Shown in pieces: positions 1 through 10,124 of a DNA stretch of 64,000 nt. Each line of letters starts with the position of its first letter. Position 1 is the stretch's first letter. The stretch is from positions 81,943 through 145,942 of the forward strand of contig NZ_JABEYA020000009.1 in the NCBI RefSeq assembly GCF_013074385.2, in the 5' to 3' direction. This DNA comes from Vibrio ostreicida (GTDB lineage Bacteria > Pseudomonadota > Gammaproteobacteria > Enterobacterales > Vibrionaceae). The position numbers and the translations under genes were made by a program. Under the pieces are notes generated by a model, which saw only the letters and a program-made list of their open reading frames with translations, was not told the DNA's origin and did no database searches.

Positions 1-188
1 TTTTCTATTTTGAGTAAGTCTTTATGACCCAATGCAGAAGAAGGAAGGTTGAGTCCAACGGTTACACGTTGGGCTGATTTGTCCATTGAGAACAGTTTAA
101 GTACTTTAATACCAATTTGCGCAGGTATGTGATCAATAACAGTACCATTTTTGATCGCTTCAACCTGTAATTGAGAGTCTTTAGTCAT
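1..188 (-). CDS. pyrI: Aspartate carbamoyltransferase regulatory chain, partial (3' end lies outside the window)
   Basis: PyrI is the regulatory chain of aspartate transcarbamoylase; it binds CTP/ATP and holds the catalytic trimers together. About 62 N-terminal residues are visible, starting [12 protein letters not shown] and containing the allosteric-domain stretch [12 protein letters not shown], which matches enterobacterial PyrI almost word for word. The zinc domain is beyond the window edge. It begins 15 bases downstream of the pyrB stop on the same strand, the usual pyrBI operon, so it shares the pyrB attenuator. Confidence 0.95.
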   Translation of the reverse strand, partial: MTKDSQLQVEAIKNGTVIDHIPAQIGIKVLKLFSMDKSAQRVTVGLNLPSSALGHKDLLKIE

Positions 189-203
189 AATAAGTTTTTC
201 CGA

Positions 204-1133
204 TTACAGTGCTTGATTGAGGACAAGTGCAAGAAGTGCTTCGCGCGCATAAACGCCATTTTCAGCCTGCTGGAAGTAGTAGGCATGGCGTGTTTTATCC
301 ACATCGACAGTAATTTCGTCAACGCGTGGGAGTGGATGGAGGACTTTTAGGTTATCACGTGCCTCCTTGAGAAGTTCTGCGGTGAGTACGTAGGCTGATT
401 TGATATGAGCATATTCGGATTCATCGAACCGCTCTTTTTGTACCCGAGTCATATATAGTATATCGAGGTCGGGTATCACGGCCTCCATATCGGTATGCAG
501 GCTGTATTTAATGTCGAGATCGTCCAGTTCCTCACAGATGTAGTCAGGCATTGCCAGTGCATCTGGAGCAATAAAGTAGAAATTAACTTGTTTAAATTTC
601 GCTAAAGCTTGTGTCAGAGAGTGAACGGTTCGGCCATATTTTAAGTCTCCAACAAAGGCAATGTTGAGATTGTCCAAACGACCTTGGGTTTCAGCAATGG
701 AGAATAGATCAAGCAAAGTTTGTGTGGGGTGCTGGTTCGCGCCATCGCCAGCATTGATAACCGGTACGCCGTTTGAAAACTCACTTGCCAAGCGCGCAGC
801 CCCTTCTTGTGGGTGTCGCATTATAAACGCATCAACATAGGACGAGATCACTTGCACTGAATCAGCAAGCGTCTCGCCTTTTTTTACCAATGACGTGTTA
901 CTGCCGTTGTCAAAACCGATAGCGTTGCCACCAATGCGTTGAATGGCCGTTTCAAAAGAGAGTCGGGTACGAGTTGAAGGTTCAAAGAAGCAACTGGCAA
1001 TGACTTTGTTATTGATCAATTCTGGTTTTGGATGGGCTTTCAGTTGACCTGCGGTGTTGACAATCAGTTCAAGCTCCTCACGAGAAAGCTCAGCAATTGA
1101 GATAATGTGCTTGTTATAAAGCGTGTTAGTCAT
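204..1133 (-). CDS. pyrB: Aspartate carbamoyltransferase catalytic chain
   Basis: PyrB condenses carbamoyl phosphate and L-aspartate to N-carbamoyl-aspartate, the first committed step of pyrimidine synthesis, in the cytoplasm. The 309 residues fit the family (about 310). The carbamoyl-phosphate loop STRTRLSFE lies near residue 53, [10 protein letters not shown] near 135 and HPLPRVDEI near 268. It is the first full gene of a pyrBI operon whose leader carries a short peptide and a terminator just upstream, so expression should follow UTP supply by transcription attenuation. No anomalies are seen. Confidence 0.98.
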   Translation of the reverse strand: MTNTLYNKHIISIAELSREELELIVNTAGQLKAHPKPELINNKVIASCFFEPSTRTRLSFETAIQRIGGNAIGFDNGSNTSLVKKGETLADSVQVISSYVDAFIMRHPQEGAARLASEFSNGVPVINAGDGANQHPTQTLLDLFSIAETQGRLDNLNIAFVGDLKYGRTVHSLTQALAKFKQVNFYFIAPDALAMPDYICEELDDLDIKYSLHTDMEAVIPDLDILYMTRVQKERFDESEYAHIKSAYVLTAELLKEARDNLKVLHPLPRVDEITVDVDKTRHAYYFQQAENGVYAREALLALVLNQAL

Positions 1134-1162
1134 AATTATCTTCCCACCTGAAATTTAGGTAA

Positions 1163-1187
1163 TAAAAAACCCCCCATAAGGGAGGCT
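1163..1187 (-). terminator. pyrBI attenuator (rho-independent terminator in leader)
   Basis: On the minus strand a GC-rich stem (CCTCCC, loop TTAT, GGGGGG) is followed by six T residues. It starts immediately after the stop codon of the leader peptide and ends about 30 bases before the pyrB ATG. This matches the pyrBI attenuator known from enterobacteria: close ribosome coupling when UTP is low prevents the hairpin from stopping transcription. Confidence 0.85.
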
Positions 1188-1280
1188 TCAAAAATCGTTG
1201 AAAATAGTAAAAAAAGCGGCCAGTAAGCTTTTTAACTTACTTAGTGTAAATCGTTTCTGAAAGTCCCATTTACGCGGCAT
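1188..1280 (-). CDS. pyrL: pyrBI operon leader peptide, 30 residues
   Basis: A 30-codon frame starts at ATG 1280 with an upstream AAGG, begins MPRKWDFQKRF and ends AAFFTIFNDF with a stop that abuts the attenuator hairpin. The late part is T-rich (TTT TTT ACT ATT TTC), giving U-rich RNA where polymerase can pause when UTP is scarce. The peptide differs in sequence from E. coli PyrL, but position and design match. It is too short for ordinary ORF calling. Function is inferred from layout. Confidence 0.75.
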   Translation of the reverse strand: MPRKWDFQKRFTLSKLKSLLAAFFTIFNDF

Positions 1281-1312
1281 ATCACTCACTACCTTCGGAT
1301 AAATTGCCGAGC

Positions 1313-1340
1313 ATTATACGCTGAACATGAGTGAACACAA
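1313..1340 (-). promoter_or_regulatory. pyrBI promoter
   Basis: On the minus strand a perfect TATAAT (1313-1318) stands 16 bases from TTGTGT (1335-1340). It lies about 33 bases upstream of the leader-peptide start and is the only convincing promoter between argF and the attenuator. Confidence 0.7.
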
Positions 1341-1380
1341 GCGATGCTAATTCGTATTTTCCGTGTAAGCAGTGTAGATT

Positions 1381-2385
1381 TTATGCCCCAAGTGTGGCTA
1401 CCATCACAGCTTTGATCGTGTGCATTCGGTTCTCCGCCTGATCAAAGACAATTGAGTATTTAGATTCAAATACGTCTTCTGTGACTTCAAGCCCGCTCAT
1501 GCCATATTTATCCGACACTCTTTTGCCTATCTCGGTTTGATCATTATGAAAAGCAGGTAAACAATGCATAAATTTGACGTGCGGGTTTGATGTCATGGCG
1601 ATGACATCGGCATTGATCTGATAAGGCGCTAATAAAGCGACACGTTCATCCCAAGTGTTAGGATCTTCGCCCATAGAGACCCACACATCAGTGTAAAGGT
1701 AATCACAGCCTTTGACGCCTTGTTCTACATTTTCGGTGAGTATTATGTTGGCACCAGTGTGCTGGGCGATTGTTTGGCAAGTTGCAATCAATGCTTCTTC
1801 AGGCCAGAAGATTTTTGGTGCAACAAGACGAAGGTTCATTCCCATTTTTGCGGCACCAACCAATAGCGAGTTACCCATATTATTGCGAGCATCGCCAAGG
1901 TAAGCAAAGGTGGTTTCGTTTAATGGTTTACCGCGTCCATGCTCTTGCATGGTCATGAAATCGGCCAGAACCTGAGTGGGATGAAATTCATCGGTTAGAC
2001 CATTCCAAACGGGCACACCGGCATATTTGCCCAGTTGTTCAACAATGTCCTGACCAAAGCCACGATATTCAATTCCGTCATACATCCGCCCCAAGACCCT
2101 AGCCGTGTCTTTCATCGACTCTTTGTCGCCAATTTGTGAACCTGATGGCCCAATGTAAGAGACCTGAGCCCCCTGATCAAAGGCTGCAACTTCAAAGGCA
2201 CAACGAGTGCGTGTGGAGGCTTTTTCAAAGATGAGAGCGATGTTTTTACCCTGCAATTTTTTTTGCTCACCGCCAGCATATTTCGCTTTTTTGAGAGTAA
2301 CGGATAAATCAAGCAAGAAATCAATCTCGTTTGCAGTAAAGTCGAGAAGTTTAAGAAAATTTCGATTCCGTAAGTTAAAGGCCAT
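1381..2385 (-). CDS. argF: Ornithine carbamoyltransferase
   Basis: The enzyme transfers the carbamoyl group to ornithine, giving citrulline in arginine synthesis. From ATG 2385 the protein has 334 residues, the family norm, and begins [16 protein letters not shown] as in other vibrios. A longer in-frame start at 2421 lacks a ribosome site and a family counterpart. STRTRCAFE (carbamoyl phosphate), FHPTQ and the catalytic HCLPAFH are all present. It sits upstream of pyrB on the same strand, but pyrB has its own promoter, so the two are probably separate units sharing carbamoyl phosphate. Confidence 0.97.
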   Translation of the reverse strand: MAFNLRNRNFLKLLDFTANEIDFLLDLSVTLKKAKYAGGEQKKLQGKNIALIFEKASTRTRCAFEVAAFDQGAQVSYIGPSGSQIGDKESMKDTARVLGRMYDGIEYRGFGQDIVEQLGKYAGVPVWNGLTDEFHPTQVLADFMTMQEHGRGKPLNETTFAYLGDARNNMGNSLLVGAAKMGMNLRLVAPKIFWPEEALIATCQTIAQHTGANIILTENVEQGVKGCDYLYTDVWVSMGEDPNTWDERVALLAPYQINADVIAMTSNPHVKFMHCLPAFHNDQTEIGKRVSDKYGMSGLEVTEDVFESKYSIVFDQAENRMHTIKAVMVATLGA

Positions 2386-2443
2386 ATTTCTGTCCAACAA
2401 ATCGTTCAGCTTGTTGACCATTCAAACATAATCTAGGTGTGTT

Positions 2444-2461
2444 TGTGAATTATTATTTGTT
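2444..2461. promoter_or_regulatory. Possible ARG box (ArgR operator) upstream of argF
   Basis: The 18 bases starting TGTGAATTATT match the 18-bp ArgR consensus TNTGAATWWWWATTCANW on the left half and the AT core; the right half has two mismatches. A further ATTCA half-site lies at 2420-2424. Spacing between them is not the usual tandem spacing, so this is only a candidate. Confidence 0.35.
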
Positions 2462-2462
2462 T

Positions 2463-2498
2463 AAAATGCCGAAATATGAATTATATTTCGGCATTTTT
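2463..2498 (-). terminator. Terminator of the phoH-like gene
   Basis: A perfect 15-bp inverted repeat (2463-2477 with 2483-2497, loop of five) flanked by A on one side and T on the other follows the phoH-like stop codon directly. The T tract on the minus strand fits rho-independent termination; the symmetric A/T flanks could also work on the plus strand. Confidence 0.8.
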
Positions 2499-2500
2499 GA

Positions 2501-3877
2501 TTATAAATTCTCTTCGGCAAACTCCGCCAGACGGCTTCGAACGACACCGTTGAGGTGAATGTTCGCACTGCCCTCGAAGTTTTTGAAACGCTCAACCATA
2601 TACGTTAATCCGGAATTGACCGGGGTTAAGAAGTGCGAATCAATTTGGGCCAGATTACCAGAGCAAACGATTTTTGTTCCTTCGCCGCAGCGGGTAATGA
2701 TGGTTTTGATTTGCGAAGCGGTGAGGTTTTGGCATTCATCCAGCAAGACAAATGCGTTCTGAATGGAACGCCCGCGCATAAAGTTGATGGATTTGAACTG
2801 AATATTGGCTTTATCACAAATGTATTTCATCGAGCCTTCTGTGCAGTGATCATGTTTATGCAAGGCTTCAAGTGTATCGGTGACAGCAGCGAGCCAAGGT
2901 AGCATCTTTTCTTCTTCACTACCGGGTAGGAAACCAATGGATTCTCCAATATCTGGTGTATTGCGAGTCACTATGATCTTATCGAACATACCGTGCTCTA
3001 TGGTTTGTTCTAATGCAGAAGCGAGGGCAAGCAGTGTCTTACCGCTACCAGCTGCACCGGTTAAGATGACCAAATCGATATCCGGGTCGAGAAGGGCATC
3101 AAGGGCCATGCCCTGATAAATGTTTTTAGGCGTGATATCCCAAGCTCGGCGATGCAGCATACGCTCTCTGCTCAGATCTCTGAGTATGATCTTTTCAGAA
3201 CCAATGTTTTCTACTCGGCCAGCGAAGTCACTTTCTTCGTCAATGACATACTGATTTAGGTAAGTGGGTTCGAAAGGTTCGCGGTTCAGGGTGTGATAAG
3301 TGTGACCGCAACGATTTTTACTTTCTACCTCGTCCACATTGGTCCAAAAGTTGCCCTCAACTTGTTGGAAGCCTTTAGTTAAGTACTGAACGTCGTCAAT
3401 CAACTGGTCAGTGCGGTAGTCTTCAACAAAGCGGACACCAGCTCCTTTCGCTCGCAAACGCATATTGATGTCTTTCGTGATCAGAACCACTTCACGAGGC
3501 GCGCGCTTGTTTTGTAGGTAAAGAACGGCATTAAGGATTCGATTGTCACCTGCTTTGTCCGCAAATGCTTTGATCGTCTCCTGAAGTTCAAAATCGGCAA
3601 GAATGGAGATATGGCCCGTATTCTCTTTATCTCGGTTAATCGCGATGCCTTCAGAAATTTCATCAGGTGTCGCGTCTTTGAACATGGCTTCCATGGCTCT
3701 GATCGCAACGCGTGCATCGCGCGCAACATCGCGTTTACTGTCTTTGATTCGATCAAGTTCTTCGAGGACAGTCATTGGGATGACCACGTCGTGTTCTTGA
3801 AATGAATAGATGGCTGAAGGTTCATGAAGAAGGATGTTGGTGTCTAGGACAAAAAATTTCCGATCCGTGTCACCCAT
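2501..3877 (-). CDS. PIN domain - PhoH ATPase fusion (YlaK type)
   Basis: An N-terminal PIN nuclease-fold domain (about residues 5-140; acidic motif VLDTNILLH) is joined to a PhoH-type P-loop ATPase (about 240-450; Walker A GAAGSGKT, Walker B LLDECQN). PIN-PhoH proteins are thought to be RNA helicase/nucleases; the physiological role in vibrios is not settled. ATG 3877 is chosen (458 residues) because a strong AAGGAG lies seven bases upstream and the family begins here; the in-frame ATG at 3913 has no such site. It is monocistronic with its own terminator. Confidence 0.88.
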   Translation of the reverse strand: MGDTDRKFFVLDTNILLHEPSAIYSFQEHDVVIPMTVLEELDRIKDSKRDVARDARVAIRAMEAMFKDATPDEISEGIAINRDKENTGHISILADFELQETIKAFADKAGDNRILNAVLYLQNKRAPREVVLITKDINMRLRAKGAGVRFVEDYRTDQLIDDVQYLTKGFQQVEGNFWTNVDEVESKNRCGHTYHTLNREPFEPTYLNQYVIDEESDFAGRVENIGSEKIILRDLSRERMLHRRAWDITPKNIYQGMALDALLDPDIDLVILTGAAGSGKTLLALASALEQTIEHGMFDKIIVTRNTPDIGESIGFLPGSEEEKMLPWLAAVTDTLEALHKHDHCTEGSMKYICDKANIQFKSINFMRGRSIQNAFVLLDECQNLTASQIKTIITRCGEGTKIVCSGNLAQIDSHFLTPVNSGLTYMVERFKNFEGSANIHLNGVVRSRLAEFAEENL

Positions 3878-4398
3878 AAGCGTCTCCTTGCCGCGATGCG
3901 GCTTGTTTGCCATTCACAAGAGTTTGTGATGTGGCCTACTTGCGGTTGCTTGCAGCATGTCGCTCAGAGATCGCTGTCGGTTAGCTACAATGTTGCAAGC
4001 CCGTGTTGATCGTCATCTGAAACAATGCATCTCTTGTGCCAGTCGTAAAATTGACACAAAGAGTTACGTTATCCTCTGTGAGTATAAGTCAGATTCGAAC
4101 TTGTCCTTTTTAGAATTGCCACTCTTTTCTTACACTTTGATGTCATGCAAAAGATGAAGAAAAAATTGTTGATTTTTTGAGGGTTTGTACGTGACCAACA
4201 TCACAGGTTCGAGTAATATGGGCGACCTTTTTGTCCGTGATGACTGACGTGTTAGATGATGTGTCAGTTGCTTTTTAGTTACGTGATTATCAAATACGTG
4301 GGCGCGGGGCGAATGAACAAAATTTTGTCGCCGCAGGCCAACAACCTCTAGAATAACTAGATCTATTTTTTGAATTTAACAGGTGAGGTAGTCGATTC
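3878..4398. other. 521-bp intergenic region between divergent phoH-like gene and rapA
   Basis: No convincing coding frame was found; a 66-codon frame at 3957-4157 has no ribosome site. The region must hold both divergent promoters. A stem ACTGAC (4243-4248) / GTCAGT (4263-4268) with G-U pairs inside, followed by TTGCTTTTT, resembles a weak terminator on the plus strand. It could end a short transcript beginning upstream. Confidence 0.4.
4243..4275 (+). terminator. Possible terminator of a short non-coding transcript
   Basis: Six perfect base pairs plus two G-U pairs enclose a loop of about ten bases and are followed by a run of five T. There is no coding gene directly upstream on this strand, so either it ends a small RNA or it is a chance structure. 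Confidence 0.3.
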
Positions 4399-7308
4399 AT
4401 GACATTTGCTTTAGGCCAGCGCTGGATTAGCGATACGGAAAGCGATCTTGGTTTAGGGACGGTGGTAGCATTAGATGCTCGTACGGTCACATTAATGTTT
4501 GCTGCTTGTGAAGAAAACCGAGTCTACGCCCGTAATGATGCGCCCGTCACCCGAGTCACCTTTAATGTTGGCGATAGGGTCGACAGTCAGGAAGGATGGT
4601 CACTGAGCATAGAACAAGTGGTCGAAGACCAAGACCTATTAAGCTATATCGGTATGCGAGAAGATACTGGTGAGCAAGGGATAATGCTCCGCGAGATCAT
4701 GTTGAGTAACCAGATCCGTTTTAACAAACCGCAAGATAAACTCTATGCGGGTCAAATTGATCGTATGGATAACTTTGTGTTGCGTTATCGAGCGTTGATT
4801 AACCAATATGAACAGCACAAGAGCCCGATGAGAGGCCTATGTGGTATGCGTGCAGGTTTGATTCCCCATCAGTTATTTATTGCGCATGAAGTTGGGCGCC
4901 GCCATGCGCCACGCGTTTTACTCGCCGATGAAGTTGGGTTGGGTAAAACCATTGAGGCTGGGATGATCATTCATCAGCAAGTGTTGGCTGGTCGTGCAGA
5001 GCGAATTCTCATTGTCGTTCCAGAGACTCTTCAACATCAGTGGCTTGTTGAAATGATGCGTCGCTTTAACCTTCATTTCTCTATTTTTGATGAAGAGCGG
5101 TGCATCGAAGCTTTTGCTGATTCTGACAATCCATTCGATACTCAGCAATACGTCTTGTGCTCTTTAGATTTTTTACGCAAAAGCCGTAAACGTTTTGAGC
5201 AAGCGCTTGAAGCTGATTGGGATCTGCTGGTGGTTGATGAAGCGCATCATCTTGAATGGAGTCAAACACAGCCAAGTCGTGAATATCAAGTAGTAGAAGG
5301 GTTGGCAGAGCGTACGCCGGGTGTATTATTGCTCACCGCAACACCCGAGCAGCTTGGCCGCGAAAGTCATTTTGCGCGACTGCGTTTGCTCGATCCAGAC
5401 CGTTTCTTCGATTATCAAGAATTTGTTAAAGAAGAAGAACAATACGCGCCAGTGGCGGATGCGGTCAGCGCCTTGCTGTCTGGCGAAATGTTAGAGAATC
5501 ACGCGAAAAACCAGATCGCTGAGCTGTTATCAGAACAGGACGTTGAGCCATTATTTCGAATTATTGAAAGTGATAGTAGTGATGATTTAAAAGCCGTCAC
5601 GCGGCAAGAATTGATCGAGAATTTGATGGATCGTCACGGTACTGGGCGCGTCTTATTCCGCAACACTCGTGCTGCCATTAAAGGTTTTCCTAAGAGAAAT
5701 GTGAACCTTTTACCCATGCCAATACCTCAACAGTACACCACATCGATGCGTGTCTCAGGCATGATTGGCGGCAAGCTTAATGTCGAAGCTCGGGCGATGA
5801 AGAACCTTTACCCCGAAGAAATTTTTCAAGAATTTGAAGGGGATGATGCCAGTTGGTGGCAGTTCGATAGTCGTGTGAATTGGCTCATTGATAAAATAAA
5901 AGATAAGCGTAGCGAAAAAATATTGGTTATTGCATCACGTTCCAGCACGGCTTTGCAGCTCGAGCAAGCACTTCGGGAGCGAGAGGGTATTCGTGCCACT
6001 GTTTTTCACGAGGGTATGTCAATCCTCGAACGAGATAAGGCCGCCGCCTACTTTGCTCAAGAAGAAGGAGGGGCCCAGGTTCTTATCTGTAGTGAAATTG
6101 GGTCAGAAGGGCGTAATTTCCAATTCTCTAACCAATTGGTCATGTTTGACTTGCCGTTTAATCCAGACCTCCTAGAGCAGCGTATTGGCCGCCTTGACCG
6201 GATTGGCCAAAACCGTGACATTGATATTCATGTGCCTTATCTAATGGGGACATCACAAGCCATTCTGGCTCGTTGGTTTGATGAAGGCCTTGATGCATTT
6301 GCAGAGACGTGCCCGACAGGTCGCACTGTCTATGATAAATACGCTGACCAGTTAGTTGAAATGTTGGCATCGGGAGACATGACGGAACTGGATGAGGTAA
6401 TTTCTGAATCTGCATTGCTCAATAAAGAACTGAAAGCACAGCTTGAGCAAGGACGTGATCGGTTACTTGAAATACATTCTAATGGCGGGGAAAAAGCACA
6501 ATCTATCGTTGAAACGATTGCTGCAACGGACGGCGATACAAACTTAGTCACGTTTGCCCTAAGCTTGTTTGATACGATTGGATTGGATCAAGACGATAAG
6601 GGTGAGAATGCATTGGTGGTTACGCCATCGGAACACATGTTAGTCCCCAGCTATCCGGGGCTTCCCTATGAAGGCGCCACTATTACATTTGACCGCGAAA
6701 CGGCGTTATCTCGTGAAGACATGAATTTCATGAGTTGGGAGCACCCGATGATACAAGGAGGGATCGATTTATTGATGAGCGAGGGCGTGGGCACCAGTGC
6801 AGTATCCCTACTCAAAAATAAAGCGCTACCTGTTGGGACTTTGCTTCTTGAACTCATCTTCAAGGTCGATGCGCAGGCACCCAAACGCAGTGGTATTAGT
6901 CGTTTCTTGCCGACCACTCCTATTCGGATGATGTTAGATGGCAAAGGGAATGATTTATCTGATCAGGTTGAATTTGAAAGTTTCAATCGTCAATTGAGTC
7001 CAGTGGGCCGCCATATTGCAACTAAGCTTGTGGCATCAGTGCAATCGCAAGTGCATCAGTTAGTGGCAACCGGCGAAGCTTTGATTCTGAATAAAGTAGA
7101 GGCTGTTCGTGATCAAGCACAGCAAGATATGCAGGTGAGCTTGAATTCAGAGTTGGAACGATTGTTGGCGTTAAAAGCGGTCAACCCAAACATTCGTGAT
7201 GAAGAAATTGCGGCCATTGAGGATCAAATAAAAGAGCTGACAGGTTACATTCGTCAAGCTCAGTATCAGTTGGATTCGCTTAGAATGATTGTTGTTTCCC
7301 ACAATTAG
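4399..7308 (+). CDS. rapA: RNA polymerase-associated ATPase RapA (SWI2/SNF2)
   Basis: RapA (HepA) binds RNA polymerase and uses ATP hydrolysis to recycle stalled polymerase after transcription. The 969 residues match the E. coli length (968). Tandem Tudor-like domains occupy roughly residues 1-110; Walker A GLGKT is at 180-184, the DEAH box at 280-283, a helicase C-terminal half near 490-650 with the IGRLDRIGQ motif, and a RapA-specific C-terminal region follows. The start is preceded by GGTGAGG. It is probably transcribed alone or with rluA through the weak hairpin at 7327. Confidence 0.98.
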   Translation: MTFALGQRWISDTESDLGLGTVVALDARTVTLMFAACEENRVYARNDAPVTRVTFNVGDRVDSQEGWSLSIEQVVEDQDLLSYIGMREDTGEQGIMLREIMLSNQIRFNKPQDKLYAGQIDRMDNFVLRYRALINQYEQHKSPMRGLCGMRAGLIPHQLFIAHEVGRRHAPRVLLADEVGLGKTIEAGMIIHQQVLAGRAERILIVVPETLQHQWLVEMMRRFNLHFSIFDEERCIEAFADSDNPFDTQQYVLCSLDFLRKSRKRFEQALEADWDLLVVDEAHHLEWSQTQPSREYQVVEGLAERTPGVLLLTATPEQLGRESHFARLRLLDPDRFFDYQEFVKEEEQYAPVADAVSALLSGEMLENHAKNQIAELLSEQDVEPLFRIIESDSSDDLKAVTRQELIENLMDRHGTGRVLFRNTRAAIKGFPKRNVNLLPMPIPQQYTTSMRVSGMIGGKLNVEARAMKNLYPEEIFQEFEGDDASWWQFDSRVNWLIDKIKDKRSEKILVIASRSSTALQLEQALREREGIRATVFHEGMSILERDKAAAYFAQEEGGAQVLICSEIGSEGRNFQFSNQLVMFDLPFNPDLLEQRIGRLDRIGQNRDIDIHVPYLMGTSQAILARWFDEGLDAFAETCPTGRTVYDKYADQLVEMLASGDMTELDEVISESALLNKELKAQLEQGRDRLLEIHSNGGEKAQSIVETIAATDGDTNLVTFALSLFDTIGLDQDDKGENALVVTPSEHMLVPSYPGLPYEGATITFDRETALSREDMNFMSWEHPMIQGGIDLLMSEGVGTSAVSLLKNKALPVGTLLLELIFKVDAQAPKRSGISRFLPTTPIRMMLDGKGNDLSDQVEFESFNRQLSPVGRHIATKLVASVQSQVHQLVATGEALILNKVEAVRDQAQQDMQVSLNSELERLLALKAVNPNIRDEEIAAIEDQIKELTGYIRQAQYQLDSLRMIVVSHN

Positions 7309-7326
7309 CCGATAATTAACGAAAAT

Positions 7327-7349
7327 AAACCCAGTGATCCACTGGGTTT
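7327..7349 (+). terminator. Hairpin after rapA
   Basis: AAACCCAGT, short loop, ACTGGGTTT forms a strong stem 18 bases after the rapA stop. Only three T residues end the stem, so it may be a partial terminator; rluA starts 16 bases later. Confidence 0.6.
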
Positions 7350-7364
7350 ACATTGGACAGTAAT

Positions 7365-8102
7365 ATGGCAATGGTAGAATACAACCCACCGAAGGCGCCT
7401 TGGGTTGATATCGTCTTTGAAGACGACCATATATTAGCGGTGAATAAACCATCGGGTTTATTGTCGGTACCTGGGCGTCTCAAAGAGCATCACGACAGCA
7501 TGTGGTCTCGACTCGCAGAAACGTACCCTGATATTCAAGTCGTGCACCGACTTGATATGGATACGTCAGGGTTAATGTTGCTCGCAAAGACGAAGACCGC
7601 AGAGCGTTCGTTGAAGAAACAGTTTCAATACAGACTGACCCATAAGGTTTACTACGCACGTGTTTGGGGTGAGGTTGAGGTCAGTGCAGGGGAAGTGGAT
7701 TTTCCGTTGGTGGGTGATTGGCCGAACCGGCCAAGGCAAAAGGTTTGTTTTGAACATGGTAAAGCGGCAAAGACGCTTTTCAACGTGGTAAAGCGAGAAG
7801 ACAAAACGACTTTAGTCCGGTTACTGCCTATTACTGGGCGCTCACATCAACTCAGAGTCCATATGCAAGCGCTAGGGCATGCGATTGTTGGTGATGAGTT
7901 TTACGCTCATGTGGAAGCGTTTGAGTTTTCTGATCGCTTAGCACTTCATGCGGCCGAGCTCAGTTTTTATCACCCGAACTCTCAAAGGCTTATGAATCTT
8001 TTCGTTTCATGTGACTTCTATCCTGAAGCCGAATCGATGCTCTTTCACTATTTTAATCCTGTGCGAGAATTGCCGGATTATAAAACACTGCCTTCCCCTT
8101 AA
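7365..8102 (+). CDS. rluA: Dual-specificity 23S rRNA/tRNA pseudouridine synthase RluA
   Basis: RluA isomerises U746 of 23S rRNA and U32 of several tRNAs to pseudouridine. The catalytic motif HRLDMDTSG (Asp in HRLD) is present, as are VNKPSGLLSVPGR and the ITGRSHQLRVHM signature. Counting from ATG 7365 gives 245 residues; E. coli RluA has 219 and starts in the same place (MxxxYNPP). An in-frame TTG at 7353 lies against the preceding hairpin and is less likely. The next gene begins 27 bases after the stop, suggesting one transcript. Confidence 0.93.
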   Translation: MAMVEYNPPKAPWVDIVFEDDHILAVNKPSGLLSVPGRLKEHHDSMWSRLAETYPDIQVVHRLDMDTSGLMLLAKTKTAERSLKKQFQYRLTHKVYYARVWGEVEVSAGEVDFPLVGDWPNRPRQKVCFEHGKAAKTLFNVVKREDKTTLVRLLPITGRSHQLRVHMQALGHAIVGDEFYAHVEAFEFSDRLALHAAELSFYHPNSQRLMNLFVSCDFYPEAESMLFHYFNPVRELPDYKTLPSP

Positions 8103-8129
8103 TTCGCAAGGGCAGGACTAGGAGATACC

Positions 8130-9092
8130 ATGACACTGCCCATTGTTGTTTTTCTTGATCGAGCCACCATCCCTCCGCAGATTGAAGTACCGCATCTGCC
8201 TTTTGATCATCAGTGGATAGAATATGACGATACCTCACCAGCTCAAGTCGTGGAACGCTTGAAAGAGGCTCAAATTGTGATTACCAACAAAGTGGTTCTT
8301 AATGACAGCAGCCTGAGTCAATTGCCTTTACTTAAGATGATCGCCATTTCTGCAACGGGTTATAACAATATTGATATTGACTCTTGCCTTAAGCGAGGAA
8401 TCGCCGTGACCAACGTTCAGGGTTATGCCACTCAGTCAGTACCTGAACATGTTATTGCGATGATATTTGCCTTGAAACGTAATCTTAAAGGTTATCACAA
8501 TGATATTGCTAACGGAGAATGGCAACGTCACCAGCAGTTTTGTTTTTTTACTCACGCTATCACGGATGTCGCGGGTTCAACACTCGGTGTGATTGGAAGT
8601 GGCACGCTCGGGCGCGCTACCGCGACGCTAGCAAAGGCGTTGGGAATGAATGTCTTATTTGCGGAGCGTAAAGGTGCGTCAACGTGTCGAGACGGATTTC
8701 TTCCGTTCGAAAGAGTCTTATCTATGTCGGATGTCCTGACCCTTCATTGTGCTTTAAACGAACAGACTCAGGGGTTAATTGGTGCGCATGAATTGGCACA
8801 AATGAAGACCAGCAGCATTGTTATCAATACCGGTCGAGGGGGGCTGGTCAATGAAGAGGCGCTCGTCAACGCGCTCAATCTTGGCATCATTAGTGGTGCA
8901 GGTTTTGATGTGTTTACCGATGAACCCGCTGAACAATCTAACGCCCTGATTGCCAATATGCATTTGCCCAATTTGTTGCTGACCCCTCATGTGGCCTGGG
9001 GGAGTGATTCTTCGATTAAAAAATTGGCGGATATTTTAATTGCCAATATCGTCGCCTTTATCGAAGGGAGGGCACAGAATCGTATTGTTTAA
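8130..9092 (+). CDS. D-2-hydroxyacid dehydrogenase (glycerate/hydroxypyruvate reductase-like)
   Basis: This NAD(P)H-dependent enzyme family interconverts 2-hydroxy and 2-keto acids such as glycerate and hydroxypyruvate. Visible are the Rossmann loop GVIGSGTLG near residue 155, the substrate Arg in NTGRGG, the Glu in DVFTDEP and the catalytic His in LLTPHVAW: the full R-E-H set. The 320 residues fit the HprA group. AGGAGA precedes the ATG. It is likely cotranscribed with rluA. The exact substrate cannot be read from the sequence. Confidence 0.88.
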   Translation: MTLPIVVFLDRATIPPQIEVPHLPFDHQWIEYDDTSPAQVVERLKEAQIVITNKVVLNDSSLSQLPLLKMIAISATGYNNIDIDSCLKRGIAVTNVQGYATQSVPEHVIAMIFALKRNLKGYHNDIANGEWQRHQQFCFFTHAITDVAGSTLGVIGSGTLGRATATLAKALGMNVLFAERKGASTCRDGFLPFERVLSMSDVLTLHCALNEQTQGLIGAHELAQMKTSSIVINTGRGGLVNEEALVNALNLGIISGAGFDVFTDEPAEQSNALIANMHLPNLLLTPHVAWGSDSSIKKLADILIANIVAFIEGRAQNRIV

Positions 9093-9109
9093 ATAACATT
9101 CAGCCGCCA

Positions 9110-9835
9110 TTACTGTTTGTTGATTCGTTTAAGTCCTTTATTAAAAATTTCCAACAGTTTCTTTCCATCTGGGTGCGCTTTAGAAAACATCAGGTAACTG
9201 TTATTAATTAAAAAAGGTTTAGGATGATAGGTAATGAGCGCTTGAGTTTCTAAGGGCAATCTATTTAGAGTGAATAAGCCAATATTTTTCTCTTCGGGGA
9301 CAAGTTCTACTCTCCGGTATTTGAGGAGTTGAAAGGCTTTTTCTGGGCCTTCAACTCTGTTCATGCTGATTTGATTGCCGGACAACATATTGTCGAGCTC
9401 ATTTCCATAGCTATAGCCGAGACCGCCACCAAGATGTTTTCCTTGAATGTCAGCCAGTGACTGCCATTCGAACGGTTCCTCTTTGAGGTGAAAAAAAACA
9501 AATTGCTCTTGTGCAACGGGATCACTATACATAAAGTGCTCGGTTCGCTCTTGAGTGAACATCCAAACTGCGGTTGCGGCATATTCACCAGCACTCGCCT
9601 TTTTATAGGCGCGCTTCCAGGGTAAAAAATGGAACTCGACTTGATAACCCTGAACAGAAAATACGTTTTTAATGGTTTGTCCGACCTGCCCAAAACCTTC
9701 TAATTCTTCGCCAATAAAAGGGGGCCACTCGCCCGCGACAATTTCAATGACTTTGGGCTGTTCATTGGAAAGAGCCGCCGTGGTAAGCATAGTTGTCAAT
9801 ATACCCACCCAAAACTTGTGTGATGGCATGTTCAC
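9110..9835 (-). CDS. Periplasmic solute-binding protein, family 3 type
   Basis: The 241-residue protein has a signal peptide (hydrophobic core WVGILTTMLTTAALS, cleavage near residue 24) followed by an SBP family 3-like fold: VIEIVAGEWPPFIGEELEG at the start of lobe 1 and FLPWKRAYKKASAGEYAA further on. Such proteins deliver amino acids or related small acids to ABC permeases or sensors. No permease or ATPase gene is adjacent, so it is an orphan. GGAGTG lies upstream of the ATG. It converges with the dehydrogenase, with 17 bases between the stops. Confidence 0.75.
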   Translation of the reverse strand: MNMPSHKFWVGILTTMLTTAALSNEQPKVIEIVAGEWPPFIGEELEGFGQVGQTIKNVFSVQGYQVEFHFLPWKRAYKKASAGEYAATAVWMFTQERTEHFMYSDPVAQEQFVFFHLKEEPFEWQSLADIQGKHLGGGLGYSYGNELDNMLSGNQISMNRVEGPEKAFQLLKYRRVELVPEEKNIGLFTLNRLPLETQALITYHPKPFLINNSYLMFSKAHPDGKKLLEIFNKGLKRINKQ

Positions 9836-10124
9836 TCCAGCGACTGCTGTTAATATATTTATTAATGCTAGGGTATAATTGCTCGGGAGCCAACCTATAA
9901 CGAGATATCGGGCTTAGAAAAGGGGTCTTATTTTGGCGGACACGTCGTTGTATTTTCGTGTGATGCCTGAATGTGTAAAAATATTGTTATAAAGATTATT
10001 TCTAATTGTGATGAGCTTCAATTGGTTGAATTTTTTAAAAAACAACCATGGACTAACTTAATAAATTGCAAGATATTAGCCGCCTTAACCTTCTATACAC
10101 ACACTTTTAGGACATTGAAAAGAA

